A DNA stretch of 41,984 nt from an uncultured Clostridia bacterium (GTDB lineage Bacteria > Bacillota > Clostridia > Christensenellales > Borkfalkiaceae): NCBI GenBank assembly GCA_949286835.1, contig CASEDP010000012.1:1-41984 (forward strand), written 5' to 3'. Positions 18,298 to 27,587 of the stretch are shown here, piece after piece. The notes under the pieces are model-generated. The model saw only the letters and a program-made list of their open reading frames with translations, did no database searches and was not told the DNA's origin. A program made the translations under genes and the position numbers. Numbering within the stretch: the first letter of the stretch is position 1; each line of letters begins with the position of its first letter.

Positions 18298-19926
18298 ATG
18301 TATAATATGGAAATGAAGAAAAGGGCACTTGTCAGCGTATCCGACAAGGCAGGAGTTGTAGAGTTCTGCAAAGGGCTCGTAAAGAACGGTTTTGAAATTA
18401 TTTCAACGGGCGGCACGGCAAAGGCGCTCAAAGACGCGGGACTGAAAGTCGTCGGCATATCCGAAATCACGGGTTTCCCCGAATGTCTGGACGGCAGGGT
18501 CAAGACGCTGCACCCCAACGTGCACGCGGGACTGCTTGCAATGCGCTCCAATCCCGAACATATGGCGCAGCTCGAAAAGCTCAACATCAACACCATCGAC
18601 ATAGTATGCGTCAATCTGTATCCCTTCAAGGCTACTCTCTTAAAGGGCGCCGATTTTGCCGAGTGCATAGAGAATATCGACATCGGCGGTCCCACAATGA
18701 TAAGGGCTGCGGCTAAAAACTACCAGGACGTAGCCGTCATTGTCGACCCTAAGGACTATGACAGAGTATTGAAAGAACTCGAAGAAGGCGGCGTCACGCT
18801 CGAAACCAAGAAGTATCTTCAGTACAAGGTGTTCGCTCATACGGCGGTATATGACAGCCTTATATCTAACTACCTTGCCTCGCAGCTAGGCATCGAATAT
18901 CCCGACAGCATAACCTTCGCCTACGAAAAGGCGCAGGATTTAAGATACGGCGAAAATCCCCAGCAGTCGGCGGTATTCTATAAGGAAGAAATAGAGAGGA
19001 AGGGTTGCCTCTCTTCTGCAAAGCAACTCTGGGGCAAGGAGCTTTCCTATAACAACATAAACGACGCCAACGGCGCGTTGGAGCTCTTAAAGGAGTTCGG
19101 CACGACGCCCGCAGTCGTCGCCTGCAAGCACGCAAACCCCTGCGGCGTAGGCACGGGCGAGAGCGTCTGCGAGGCGTATCTCAAGGCATATAACTCTGAC
19201 CCTGTATCCGTATTCGGCGGAATACTCGCCATAAACGGCGAAGTCGACGCGGCGACGGCAACCGAAATCAACAAGATTTTCATCGAGATAGTTATGGCTC
19301 CTTCCTATTCCGAGGAGGCTCTTAAAATTCTCGAACAGAAGAAGAATATCCGCCTCCTTCAGATTGACGACATCTCCGCAAGGAGAGAGCGCACCGCAAA
19401 GGATATGAAGAAGGTCTACGGCGGACTGCTCGTTCAGCAATATGATGAGTGCCTAATAAAGGATGAGGATATGTCGCTCTTTAAGAACAAGGCAAAGACG
19501 GAGGTCGTAGTTACGCCTTCCGGCAAGGAAAAGACTGTCTACGGCTGCGGCGTCGTCACCGACAGGGCTCCCACTGACGAGGAAATCGAAGCGCTAATGT
19601 TCAACTGGAAGGTGGTAAAACACACCAAGTCGAACGCCATTGTCATCGGCAAGGTCGGCAGGACGACGGGCATAGGAATGGGTCAGACCAACCGCATCTG
19701 GGCGGCACAGCAGGCAATCGCGCACGCAGGCGAAGAGGCAAAGGGCTCGGTTATGGCGTCCGATGCGTTCTTCCCCTTCCCCGACTGCGTGGAGGAGTGC
19801 GTAAAGGCGGGCATAACGGCAATCATTCAGCCGGGCGGCTCCATTCAGGATAAGGCGTCGGTAGACGCCTGCAACGCGGCGGGCATCGCAATGGTATTCG
19901 TCGGCGACAGACATTTCAAACACTGA
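18298..19926 (+). CDS. purH: Bifunctional AICAR transformylase/IMP cyclohydrolase
   Basis: It performs the last two steps to IMP. At 542 residues it is slightly longer than the usual 510-530; part of the excess is a charged stretch around [12 protein letters not shown] (near residues 340-355). The N-terminal cyclohydrolase domain has [23 protein letters not shown] and [13 protein letters not shown]. The transformylase has the KHANPCGVG active-site motif and QPGGSIQD near the C-terminus. GGAG lies four bases before the ATG at 18298; the in-frame ATG at 18307 is also possible. It follows purN by 24 bases. Confidence 0.97.
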   Translation: MYNMEMKKRALVSVSDKAGVVEFCKGLVKNGFEIISTGGTAKALKDAGLKVVGISEITGFPECLDGRVKTLHPNVHAGLLAMRSNPEHMAQLEKLNINTIDIVCVNLYPFKATLLKGADFAECIENIDIGGPTMIRAAAKNYQDVAVIVDPKDYDRVLKELEEGGVTLETKKYLQYKVFAHTAVYDSLISNYLASQLGIEYPDSITFAYEKAQDLRYGENPQQSAVFYKEEIERKGCLSSAKQLWGKELSYNNINDANGALELLKEFGTTPAVVACKHANPCGVGTGESVCEAYLKAYNSDPVSVFGGILAINGEVDAATATEINKIFIEIVMAPSYSEEALKILEQKKNIRLLQIDDISARRERTAKDMKKVYGGLLVQQYDECLIKDEDMSLFKNKAKTEVVVTPSGKEKTVYGCGVVTDRAPTDEEIEALMFNWKVVKHTKSNAIVIGKVGRTTGIGMGQTNRIWAAQQAIAHAGEEAKGSVMASDAFFPFPDCVEECVKAGITAIIQPGGSIQDKASVDACNAAGIAMVFVGDRHFKH

Positions 19927-19947
19927 TATTTTACTTGGGATAAATTT

Positions 19948-21228
19948 ATGAACATTCTCGTAATAGGTAACGGCGGCAGGGAACACGCCATACTTAAGGC
20001 GCTCAAAAAGAGCAGGCGCGTTGAAAAGCTCTACTGTATGAAGGGCAACGCGGGCACGGCGGAGATCGCTGAAAACGTCGACGTCGACTATATGAACGTC
20101 GACGCGGTACTGAAGTTCGCCGCCGAACATCCGCAGATAGACTACTATGTGGTCACCCCCGACGACCCTCTCGCCATAGGGCTCGTCGACGCGTTAGAGG
20201 GCATAGGCAAGCGCTGTTTCGGTCCTCGCAAGGCGGCGGCCCAGATAGAGGCGAGCAAGGCTTTTGCCAAAGAGCTTATGAAAAAATACTCCATTCCCAC
20301 GGCGCAGTCGGAGACTTTCGACAGCTACGGCGACGCGCTCGAGTACGTCAGAAAGGCGGGCGCGCCAATCGTCCTCAAGGCGGACGGGCTCGCGCTCGGC
20401 AAGGGAGTGTTGCTGTGCGAAACGCTCAAGCAGGCGGAAGAGGGGCTCAAGGAGATTATGCTCGACAAGGCGTTCGGCGCAGCGGGCAACAAGGTCGTCG
20501 TTGAAGAGTATATGAAGGGGCTCAAATATACCCCCGGCGAAGAAGTTTCCGTACTTGCATTCACCGACGGCAAGACGATAGTGCCTATGATAACTTCCTG
20601 CGACCACAAGCGCGCCAACGACGGCGACAAAGGGCTCAATACAGGCGGTATGGGCACATTCTCGCCCTGCCCGTTCTGGTCGGAAGAGCTCGAAAGGGAA
20701 GTGCGCGAAAAGATAATGTTGCCCACTGTAAGGGCGATGAATGCGGAGGGAAGGACCTTCAAGGGCTGTCTCTACTTCGGACTTATGCGCACCGACAAGG
20801 GAATGAAAGTGGTGGAATACAATTCCCGCTTCGGCGACCCCGAAACACAGGTCGTGCTGCCTATGCTCAAGACCGACCTCATCGATATATTCGAAGCGGT
20901 TACGGACGGCAGACTTTCGGGCATAGACATCGAGTGGGAGGACGGCGCGTGCGTCTGCGTAGTGCTTGCGAGCGGCGGCTATCCCCTGCACTATGTCAAG
21001 GGCAAGGAGATTAAAATCGGCGATGTCGGCGACTGCGATATAATACACGCGGGCACGGCGATAAAGGACGGCAAGCTCGTCACCAACGGCGGAAGAGTGC
21101 TCGATGTGGTTGCCAAGGGCGCGACCACAGAAGAGGCAAGGGCGAAGGCATACGCCGCAGTGAAGAATATCTCCTGGGAAGGTATGCAGTACCGCACCGA
21201 CATCGGCATCAAATACCGTGACAAATAA
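19948..21228 (+). CDS. purD: Phosphoribosylamine-glycine ligase (GAR synthetase)
   Basis: An ATP-grasp enzyme joining phosphoribosylamine to glycine. At 426 residues it has the usual length. The N-terminus ILVIGNGGREHAILKAL is the conserved domain N start, PIVLKADGLALGKGV lies in the ATP-grasp fold, followed by GLNTGGMGTFSP and EYNSRFGDPETQ, which hold metal and substrate ligands. It lies 21 bases after purH and 22 before purL within the same transcription unit. Confidence 0.97.
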   Translation: MNILVIGNGGREHAILKALKKSRRVEKLYCMKGNAGTAEIAENVDVDYMNVDAVLKFAAEHPQIDYYVVTPDDPLAIGLVDALEGIGKRCFGPRKAAAQIEASKAFAKELMKKYSIPTAQSETFDSYGDALEYVRKAGAPIVLKADGLALGKGVLLCETLKQAEEGLKEIMLDKAFGAAGNKVVVEEYMKGLKYTPGEEVSVLAFTDGKTIVPMITSCDHKRANDGDKGLNTGGMGTFSPCPFWSEELEREVREKIMLPTVRAMNAEGRTFKGCLYFGLMRTDKGMKVVEYNSRFGDPETQVVLPMLKTDLIDIFEAVTDGRLSGIDIEWEDGACVCVVLASGGYPLHYVKGKEIKIGDVGDCDIIHAGTAIKDGKLVTNGGRVLDVVAKGATTEEARAKAYAAVKNISWEGMQYRTDIGIKYRDK

Positions 21229-21250
21229 TCGGGCTTTCGGGTAATGACAG

Positions 21251-24200
21251 ATGATATACAGAATTTTCGTTGAAAAAAAGGATAATTTGCAGGCTAAAAA
21301 GACGGCGGACGATATAGTAAACCAGCTCAAGATGCAGGTCGAAGATGTTAGGCAACTCATACGCTACGACGTCGAAAACATAACCAAGAAAGAATTTATG
21401 GCGGCAGTCCCGGGCGTGTTCTCCGAACCTCCCGTCGACAATGTGTACTATGAAGAGGTGACCTTCCCCGCCGGATACAAGGTGTTTGCCGTCGCTTACC
21501 TCACGGGTCAGTACGACCAGCGCGCAGACAGCGCGGCGCAGTGCGTCCAGCTCCTCACCAAAAAGGAGCGCCCGCTCATAAAGTGCGCCACAGTCTATGC
21601 GGTCAAGGGCGTTTCAGACGAACAGCTCGAGGTCATAAAAAAGCACGTCATCAATCCCGTGGAGAGCGAGGAAGTCTCGCTTGAAAAGCCCGCGTCGCTC
21701 AAGCACGTCGCCGTCAGCGCGGAGGACGTAAGAGATGTCGAAGGTTTTATAGAGATGACCGACGAGGAGATTGCGGCTTATCACGCAAAAATGGGGCTTG
21801 CAATGTCGGTTGCAGACCTAATGTTCGTAAGGGACTATTTCATCTCCGAAAAGCGCAACCCGACCGAGACGGAAATAAGGGTAATAGACACCTATTGGTC
21901 GGACCATTGCCGCCACACGACGTTTGCCACCGAGCTAAAGGATATAACCGTAAACGGCGATAACAAGCACGTAAGCAGGGCGCTCGGTCAGTACAGGACG
22001 CTCTTCAACGAACTCTATAAGGGCAGAACGGACAAATATCCCTGCCTTATGGACATAGCGACAATCGGCGCAAAGAAGCTCAGAAAGGACGGGCTTTTGG
22101 ACAACCTCGACATCTCTGACGAGATAAACGCCTGCTCGATAAAGATAAAGGCAACGCTCGACGGGAAGGAGCAGGACTACACCGTAATGTTCAAGAACGA
22201 GACGCACAACCACCCCACCGAAATCGAACCTTTCGGCGGTGCGGCTACCTGTCTCGGCGGCGCGATAAGGGACCCTCTTTCGGGCAGAACTTACGTGCTG
22301 CAGTCGATGAGAATAACGGGCTGCGCAGATCCTACGGAGCCCATAAGCGCCACTATTCCCGGCAAACTCCCGCAGAGGGTAATCACAAAGACGGCAGCGG
22401 CGGGCTTCTCCTCGTACGGCAACCAGATAGGACTTGCGACCGGTCAGGTAGACGAGGTCTATCACCCCGGCTATAAGGCTAAGAGGCTGGAGACGGGCTT
22501 CGTCGTCGGCGGCGCAAAGTCGGATATGATATACAGGGCAAAGCCCGAGGAGGGCGACATAGTCATTCTGCTCGGCGGAGAAACGGGCAGGGACGGCTGC
22601 GGCGGCGCAACGGGCTCTTCAAAGGCTCACGACAAGAAGTCCGTCCAGACCTGCGGCGCAGAGGTGCAGAAGGGCAATGCCCTCACGGAGAGAAAGCTCC
22701 AGAGGCTCTTCCTCAACAAGAAAGTCACCGAAAAGATCAAAAAGTGCAACGACTTCGGCGCGGGCGGCGTCTCGGTCGCAATCGGCGAACTCGCAGACGG
22801 ACTGGTTATAGAGCTCGATAAAGTCCCCAAAAAGTATGAAGGACTTTCGGGCACAGAGCTCGCAATCTCCGAATCCCAGGAGAGAATGGCGGTCGTCGTC
22901 GCAAAGGAGGACGTGGAGAGCTTCATAGCGCTCGCCGCAGAGGAAAACCTCACCGCGACGCCCGTTGCGACAGTCACCTTCGACAGAAGAATGAAGATGT
23001 ATCACCGCGGCAGGGCAATCGTCGACATCTCGAGGGATTTCCTCGACACCAACGGCGTAAAGCAACAGACCGATGCGGAGATAAACGAATATGTAACGCC
23101 TTTCTTCGGGTCAGACAACGCGGAAGGCGGGTTCAAGGCAAAACTTGAAAGAGCGCTCTTGTCACTGAACGTCTGCTCAAAGAAGGGGCTTTCGGAGATG
23201 TTTGACTCCACGATAGGCGCGAAGTCGGTATATATGCCTTTCGGCGGCAAATACCAGCTTACTCCAGTCATTGCTATGGCTGCAAAGCTCATCGGCGGAG
23301 AGACGGACGACTGCACGGTTTCGGCATACGGCTACAGCCCCGAACTGTCCTCGTCGTCGCCATTCACGGGGGCAATTTACGCCATTATGACGTCGGTTGC
23401 CAAGCTCGTTGCTGCGGGTGCTGACTATAAAGACGCTCGTCTTACCCTGCAGGAGTTCTTTATGCGTTTGAGGGAGGACCCCAAGCGCTGGGGCGTTCCC
23501 CTGGCTGCTCTTCTCGGCGCGCTGTATACGCAGCTCGGGCTCGGTCTGGGCGCGATAGGCGGCAAGGACTCTATGAGCGGCACTTTCGAGGATATCGACG
23601 TTCCTCCGACGCTCATCTCGTTCGCGCTTGCGCCTGCAAAGGCTTCGGCACTCATAACCAACGTCATCTCGTCGACGGGCACTAAGCTTTACGCCCTTCC
23701 CACGAGGAAAGACGAGTGCAATATCCCCGATTTTGAATATATCAAAAAGCTCTATACTGCCGTGCACGAAAATATTTTAAGCGGCAACATAAAGTTTGCA
23801 ACCGTCGTCGAAAAGGGCGGCATCGCACCCGCAGTCGTCAAGAGCTGCCTCGGCAACGGCTACGGTTTCAACTTTGCTCTCGATGAGGAAAAGCTGTTCA
23901 GAGAGTGCTACGGCGATATAATAGTTGCTGCAGACGACATTTCCCTTCTCGGCAATTTCGACAATATGTATATCGGAACTTCCGTCGACGGTTCATTTAC
24001 CTGCGGCGGCGATGAGATGAGCGTCAAAGAGGCGGAGCGGCTGTACACGAGTAAGCTCGACGGTGTGTTCCCCGTCACCGCTAAGGCAGAAGGGGAAATT
24101 CCCGACTGCGACTATACGGGCGGCGCAAAATATACAAACATTGCAACCAAAATTGCCAAACCGAGGGTGTTCATACCTGCATTCCCCGGCACAAATTGTG

Positions 24201-24955
24201 AGCTTGATACCGCAAGGGCATTCCGCCTTGCCGGCGCAGAGCCCGAAATTCTCGTCATCAAAAACCGCTCGGCTGCGGACATTGAGGAGAGCGTGGAGGC
24301 GATAATCAAGGCAATCGACAGGGCAAATATAGTTGCCTTCCCCGGCGGTTTCTCGGGTGGCGACGAACCCGACGGCTCTGGCAAATTCATTGCAACCACA
24401 TTCAAAAACCCCGCCGTTGCGGAGAGGATTATGAAGCTCCTCAACGAGAGGGACGGTCTGGCACTCGGCATATGCAACGGCTTCCAAGCACTCATAAAAC
24501 TCGGGCTTGTACCATATGGCAAGGTCAGCCCTCTCACGGAAAATTCGCCTACGCTGACATATAACAACATCTCGAGACACGTCTCGACTATGGTCAACAT
24601 CAGGGTGGCGTCCAACTTAAGCCCCTGGCTTTCGGGCTGCAAGGTGGGCGACGTCTATGCCGTTCCCGTATCTCACGGCGAGGGCAAGATTGTCGCAAAC
24701 GAGGACGAACTCGGTAATATGCTAAAGGGCGGACAGATTGCAACGCAGTATGTCGACCTCGACGGCAGGCCGACAATGGTCAGCCCGTATAATCCCAACG
24801 GCAGTATGTGGGCGATAGAGGGCATCACCTCGCCGGACGGCAGGGTGTTCGGCAAGATGGGTCACAGCGAAAGGATTGGCGGCAACCTCTACAAGAACTA
24901 CGACGGCAATTTCGATATGAAGATATTTGAAAGCGGCGTCAGGTATTTCAAGTAA
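21251..24955 (+). CDS. purL: Phosphoribosylformylglycinamidine synthase, single-chain (clade II PurL)
   Basis: It converts FGAR to FGAM using glutamine and ATP. The 1234-residue single chain combines the PurS-like N-terminus, two AIR synthetase-like halves (for example SDHCRHTTF near residue 218 and NETHNHPTEIEPFGGAAT near 316) and a C-terminal class I glutamine amidotransferase. The nucleophile is Cys1075 in ALGICNGFQ, with His1142 and Glu1144 in SHGEGKI. This is the clade II large form seen in Clostridia and streptococci, so separate purS and purQ are not needed. It is the last gene of the purine cluster and a hairpin follows. Confidence 0.97.
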   Translation: MIYRIFVEKKDNLQAKKTADDIVNQLKMQVEDVRQLIRYDVENITKKEFMAAVPGVFSEPPVDNVYYEEVTFPAGYKVFAVAYLTGQYDQRADSAAQCVQLLTKKERPLIKCATVYAVKGVSDEQLEVIKKHVINPVESEEVSLEKPASLKHVAVSAEDVRDVEGFIEMTDEEIAAYHAKMGLAMSVADLMFVRDYFISEKRNPTETEIRVIDTYWSDHCRHTTFATELKDITVNGDNKHVSRALGQYRTLFNELYKGRTDKYPCLMDIATIGAKKLRKDGLLDNLDISDEINACSIKIKATLDGKEQDYTVMFKNETHNHPTEIEPFGGAATCLGGAIRDPLSGRTYVLQSMRITGCADPTEPISATIPGKLPQRVITKTAAAGFSSYGNQIGLATGQVDEVYHPGYKAKRLETGFVVGGAKSDMIYRAKPEEGDIVILLGGETGRDGCGGATGSSKAHDKKSVQTCGAEVQKGNALTERKLQRLFLNKKVTEKIKKCNDFGAGGVSVAIGELADGLVIELDKVPKKYEGLSGTELAISESQERMAVVVAKEDVESFIALAAEENLTATPVATVTFDRRMKMYHRGRAIVDISRDFLDTNGVKQQTDAEINEYVTPFFGSDNAEGGFKAKLERALLSLNVCSKKGLSEMFDSTIGAKSVYMPFGGKYQLTPVIAMAAKLIGGETDDCTVSAYGYSPELSSSSPFTGAIYAIMTSVAKLVAAGADYKDARLTLQEFFMRLREDPKRWGVPLAALLGALYTQLGLGLGAIGGKDSMSGTFEDIDVPPTLISFALAPAKASALITNVISSTGTKLYALPTRKDECNIPDFEYIKKLYTAVHENILSGNIKFATVVEKGGIAPAVVKSCLGNGYGFNFALDEEKLFRECYGDIIVAADDISLLGNFDNMYIGTSVDGSFTCGGDEMSVKEAERLYTSKLDGVFPVTAKAEGEIPDCDYTGGAKYTNIATKIAKPRVFIPAFPGTNCELDTARAFRLAGAEPEILVIKNRSAADIEESVEAIIKAIDRANIVAFPGGFSGGDEPDGSGKFIATTFKNPAVAERIMKLLNERDGLALGICNGFQALIKLGLVPYGKVSPLTENSPTLTYNNISRHVSTMVNIRVASNLSPWLSGCKVGDVYAVPVSHGEGKIVANEDELGNMLKGGQIATQYVDLDGRPTMVSPYNPNGSMWAIEGITSPDGRVFGKMGHSERIGGNLYKNYDGNFDMKIFESGVRYFK

Positions 24956-24968
24956 AGAGAGAAGTCAG

Positions 24969-24990
24969 GACCCGCCGTAAAAAACGGGTC
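24969..24990 (+). terminator. Possible terminator after purL
   Basis: GACCCG/CGGGTC form a 6-bp stem around a ten-base A-rich loop, 13 bases after purL. The tail GAATTATTTCG is a poor T tract, so it is weaker than others here. A second hairpin (CGCAGA/TCTGCG at 25012-25026) and the palindrome ATGCGCAT (25033-25040) follow in the same gap. Confidence 0.5.
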
Positions 24991-25094
24991 GAATTATTTC
25001 GTAAAATTATGCGCAGAATATCTGCGTATTGAATGCGCATTTTGCGTTAAACAAAATTTTAATAAATTATTAAGGAAATTATAAGGAAAGTATT

Positions 25095-25910
25095 ATGAAC
25101 GGAAAAAAGGTTCTTGCAATACAGGATATCTCCTGCGTGGGGCAGTGCTCCATAACCGCCGTACTTCCCGTGCTCTCGCACTTCGGAATGGAAACGGCTA
25201 TACTGCCCACGGCTATACTTTCAAATCACACAATGTACAAAAAGTGGTCGTATTTCGACTTCGCGCCCGAATTTGAGAACGTGTTCGAGGCGTGGAGGGT
25301 CAACGACATAAAGTTCAACGGCTATGTCCTCGGCTATCTTGGCAGCAAGAGGTATATGGAGCTGTCCGAAAAGATTTTTAATGAGTTCTCCGAACAGGGC
25401 GCTAAGGTCATAATCGACCCCGTTTTCGGCGACAACGGCAAGCTCTATCCCGGCTTTGACGAAAAATATGTCCGGGCGGTCAGGGAGTTCATCTCTCTTG
25501 CGGATGTAATCGTGCCGAACATCACGGAGGCGTGCTTCCTCGCGGATATGCCTGTTCCCGAAAAGTGCGATAAAGCCTATGTCGAAGAGCTCGTCGCTAA
25601 ACTTAAGACGCTCACGAAGGGTGCAATCATTATTACGGGCGTAGAGGAAAACGGCAAGATAGGGGAAGCGATAGCAAGTCCCGAGAGCTGCGCAATCGAA
25701 TATGTGTTCGATGAAAAGCTGCCCCGTTTCTTCCACGGCACGGGCGACATCTTCACCGCGACCCATGCGGCTCACTGGCTAAACGGCGCAAGTCACGCCG
25801 AAAGCTGCCGTGTTGCGGGCAGGTTCGTCGCAGACTGCATAAGGGCGACGGGCGACAATCACCCCTACGGCGTCCAGTTCGAGGACGTTATGCGTTCAAG
25901 CCTCAAATAA
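25095..25910 (+). CDS. Pyridoxal/pyridoxamine kinase-like protein (ribokinase family)
   Basis: The 271-residue protein belongs to the PdxK/PdxY branch of the ribokinase superfamily, which phosphorylates B6 vitamers to make or salvage pyridoxal phosphate. It has VLAIQDISCVGQCS at the N-terminus, IIDPVFGDNG, VPNITEACFL, and FFHGTGDIFTA with the catalytic Asp218 in the GTGD anion hole. Vitamer preference cannot be decided, so I give no symbol. An AAGGAAA ribosome binding site precedes the ATG. It sits alone between the purine cluster and nrdR in an AT-rich context with no clear consensus promoter. Confidence 0.88.
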   Translation: MNGKKVLAIQDISCVGQCSITAVLPVLSHFGMETAILPTAILSNHTMYKKWSYFDFAPEFENVFEAWRVNDIKFNGYVLGYLGSKRYMELSEKIFNEFSEQGAKVIIDPVFGDNGKLYPGFDEKYVRAVREFISLADVIVPNITEACFLADMPVPEKCDKAYVEELVAKLKTLTKGAIIITGVEENGKIGEAIASPESCAIEYVFDEKLPRFFHGTGDIFTATHAAHWLNGASHAESCRVAGRFVADCIRATGDNHPYGVQFEDVMRSSLK

Positions 25911-25965
25911 TCTTGCAAAAGTTCGCATTTATGTCAGCATTTGCCGCATAAATTCGGAATAGCCC

Positions 25966-25994
25966 TTTACAAACACAATATTTTGTGGTATAAT
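25966..25994 (+). promoter_or_regulatory. Promoter for nrdR
   Basis: TTTACA (25966-25971), a 17-nt spacer and TATAAT (25989-25994) preceded by TGG. The spacer is almost filled by a NrdR-box-like palindrome, so repression by NrdR itself is likely. Confidence 0.85.
25973..25988. promoter_or_regulatory. NrdR-box-like operator inside the nrdR promoter
   Basis: ACACAATATTTTGTGG matches the published NrdR-box consensus acaCwAtATaTwGtgt at 14 of 16 positions and contains the perfect inverted repeat CACAA/TTGTG around TATT. It lies exactly between the -35 and -10. A second box, usual for NrdR, was not found nearby. Confidence 0.65.
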
Positions 25995-26023
25995 ATCATA
26001 AATAAGCAGGGGATGGGGTATTT

Positions 26024-26482
26024 ATGAAGTGCATTTTTTGCGGATGCGAGGACAGCAAGGTTATCGACAGCCGTTCCGCCGACGAGGGAAGGACGATAAG
26101 AAGGCGCAGGGAGTGCGTCAACTGCGGCAAGCGCTTTACGACGTACGAGACGATTGAGGACACCCCAGTGCTCGTCGTCAAGGCGAGCGGCGCAAGGCAG
26201 GCGTACGACGCTCAGAAGGTAAAAAACGGCATAATAAAGGCGTGCGAAAAGCGCCCCGTCTCGATGGAGAAGATAGATAAGGCGGTCGATGACATAACCA
26301 AGAAGGTCTATAACACTATGGACCAGGAGATCTCCTCCAAGCAAATCGGCGAAATGGTTATGGAGGAGCTGAAGAGCCTCGACGAAGTCGCATATGTCAG
26401 ATATGCCAGCGTCTACCGCTCGTTCACCGACATCGACAGCTTTATGAAAGAGCTGCAGAAGATGATGGAAAACAGAAAATAA
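26024..26482 (+). CDS. nrdR: Transcriptional repressor NrdR
   Basis: NrdR represses ribonucleotide reductase genes in response to dATP/ATP. At 152 residues it has the normal length. The N-terminal zinc ribbon has Cys3, Cys6, Cys31 and Cys34, with the Arg-rich RTIRRRREC between them. The ATP-cone spans about 49-139 (VVKASGARQAYDAQKVKNG). The ribosome binding site is AGGGGATGGGG close to the ATG. It stands alone between its own promoter and a strong terminator; no ribonucleotide reductase gene is in the window. The operator-like site in its promoter suggests autoregulation. Confidence 0.97.
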   Translation: MKCIFCGCEDSKVIDSRSADEGRTIRRRRECVNCGKRFTTYETIEDTPVLVVKASGARQAYDAQKVKNGIIKACEKRPVSMEKIDKAVDDITKKVYNTMDQEISSKQIGEMVMEELKSLDEVAYVRYASVYRSFTDIDSFMKELQKMMENRK

Positions 26483-26488
26483 ACACAT

Positions 26489-26519
26489 TAAAGGCAGTCA
26501 GAAACTGCCTTTATTATTT
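26489..26519 (+). terminator. Terminator of nrdR
   Basis: The 10-bp stem TAAAGGCAGT/ACTGCCTTTA with loop CAGAA is followed by TTATTTA, seven bases after nrdR. ispG starts ten bases later with no visible promoter, so some readthrough is probably needed. Confidence 0.85.
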
Positions 26520-26528
26520 AGGTCGGAT

Positions 26529-27587
26529 ATGCAGAATACAGACAAGATCAGGCGGCAGGTAAATTGCGGGAATGTAGTAATAGGCGGCGGTGCGCGTGTA
26601 AAGATACAGTCGATGTGTACGACGAGGACGTCGGATACCCGTGCGACGCTTGCGCAGATTGCGGCGCTCAAAGAGGCGGGTTGCGACATAGTAAGGGTAT
26701 CGGTGCTCGATGAAAAGGACGCCGACGCCATAGGCGAACTCAAAAAAGGCGGGCTGCCCGTCGTCGCGGACATTCATTTTTCGTACAAACTCGCCGTGCG
26801 TGCAATCGAAAACGGCTGCGATAAGGTGAGAATTAACCCGGGCAACATCGGAGGCGAGCGGGAGATTGCCATTGTCGCCGATTGCATTAAGGCGCACAAA
26901 ATTCCCGTCAGGGTGGGAGCCAATACGGGCAGCATAGAAAAGCAGTTTCTCGAAAAGTATTCGCGCAGCAAGGAGGCGCTCGTCGAGAGCGCGCTCTGCA
27001 ATGCCTCCATTCTCGAAAAGCACGGCGTAAGCGACATAGTAATTTCCGTCAAGGCGTCCGATGCGGCGCTGACGGTGGGCGCATATCGCCTTCTCGACGA
27101 GCGGTGCGACTATCCTCTGCACATCGGCGTGACGGAGGCGGGAACGGAGCAGATGGCTGTTGTTAAGTCGAGCGCGGCGCTCGGCTCACTACTTTTAGAC
27201 GGGATAGGCGACACACTCCGCATCTCCATAACGGGCGACCCCGTAAGGGAAATAGTTGCGGCAAAGCGCCTTCTCCGCGCCGTCGGGCTTGACAGAAATT
27301 TTGTCGACGTCATCTCCTGCCCGACCTGCGGCAGAACGCAGTGGGACGTCGTAAAACTCGCCGAAAAGGTATCGGCGCGCGTGGAAAACGTCAATAAACC
27401 GCTTAAAGTAGCCGTAATGGGCTGCGTTGTAAACGGTCCGGGCGAAGTGCGCGACTGCGACATAGGCATTGCGGGTTCTAAGGACTACTGCGTCATATTT
27501 AGGCGGGGCGAGATAGTAAAGAAGGTCGAAGCCGCCGACGCGGAAAGGGCGTTTTTCGCCGAACTGGAAGGACTTATAGATGGCTGA
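26529..27587 (+). CDS. ispG: 4-hydroxy-3-methylbut-2-enyl diphosphate synthase (IspG/GcpE)
   Basis: The penultimate step of the non-mevalonate isoprenoid pathway, reducing MEcPP to HMBPP with a [4Fe-4S] cluster. The 352-residue protein is the two-domain bacterial type. The N-terminal TIM barrel has VKIQSMCTTRTSDT and VRINPGNIG. Cluster ligands are Cys264, Cys267 (ISCPTCGR) and Cys299 (GCVVNGPGE, with Glu306). AGGTCGG precedes the ATG. In Clostridia ispG commonly follows dxr and rseP and precedes polC; here the next gene overlaps it by eight bases. Confidence 0.97.
   Translation: MQNTDKIRRQVNCGNVVIGGGARVKIQSMCTTRTSDTRATLAQIAALKEAGCDIVRVSVLDEKDADAIGELKKGGLPVVADIHFSYKLAVRAIENGCDKVRINPGNIGGEREIAIVADCIKAHKIPVRVGANTGSIEKQFLEKYSRSKEALVESALCNASILEKHGVSDIVISVKASDAALTVGAYRLLDERCDYPLHIGVTEAGTEQMAVVKSSAALGSLLLDGIGDTLRISITGDPVREIVAAKRLLRAVGLDRNFVDVISCPTCGRTQWDVVKLAEKVSARVENVNKPLKVAVMGCVVNGPGEVRDCDIGIAGSKDYCVIFRRGEIVKKVEAADAERAFFAELEGLIDG

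Noticed and set aside
20194..21360. Open frame of 388 codons on the - strand under purD
   Set aside because: A shadow of purD; its composition is rich in His, Arg and Leu without domain signatures.
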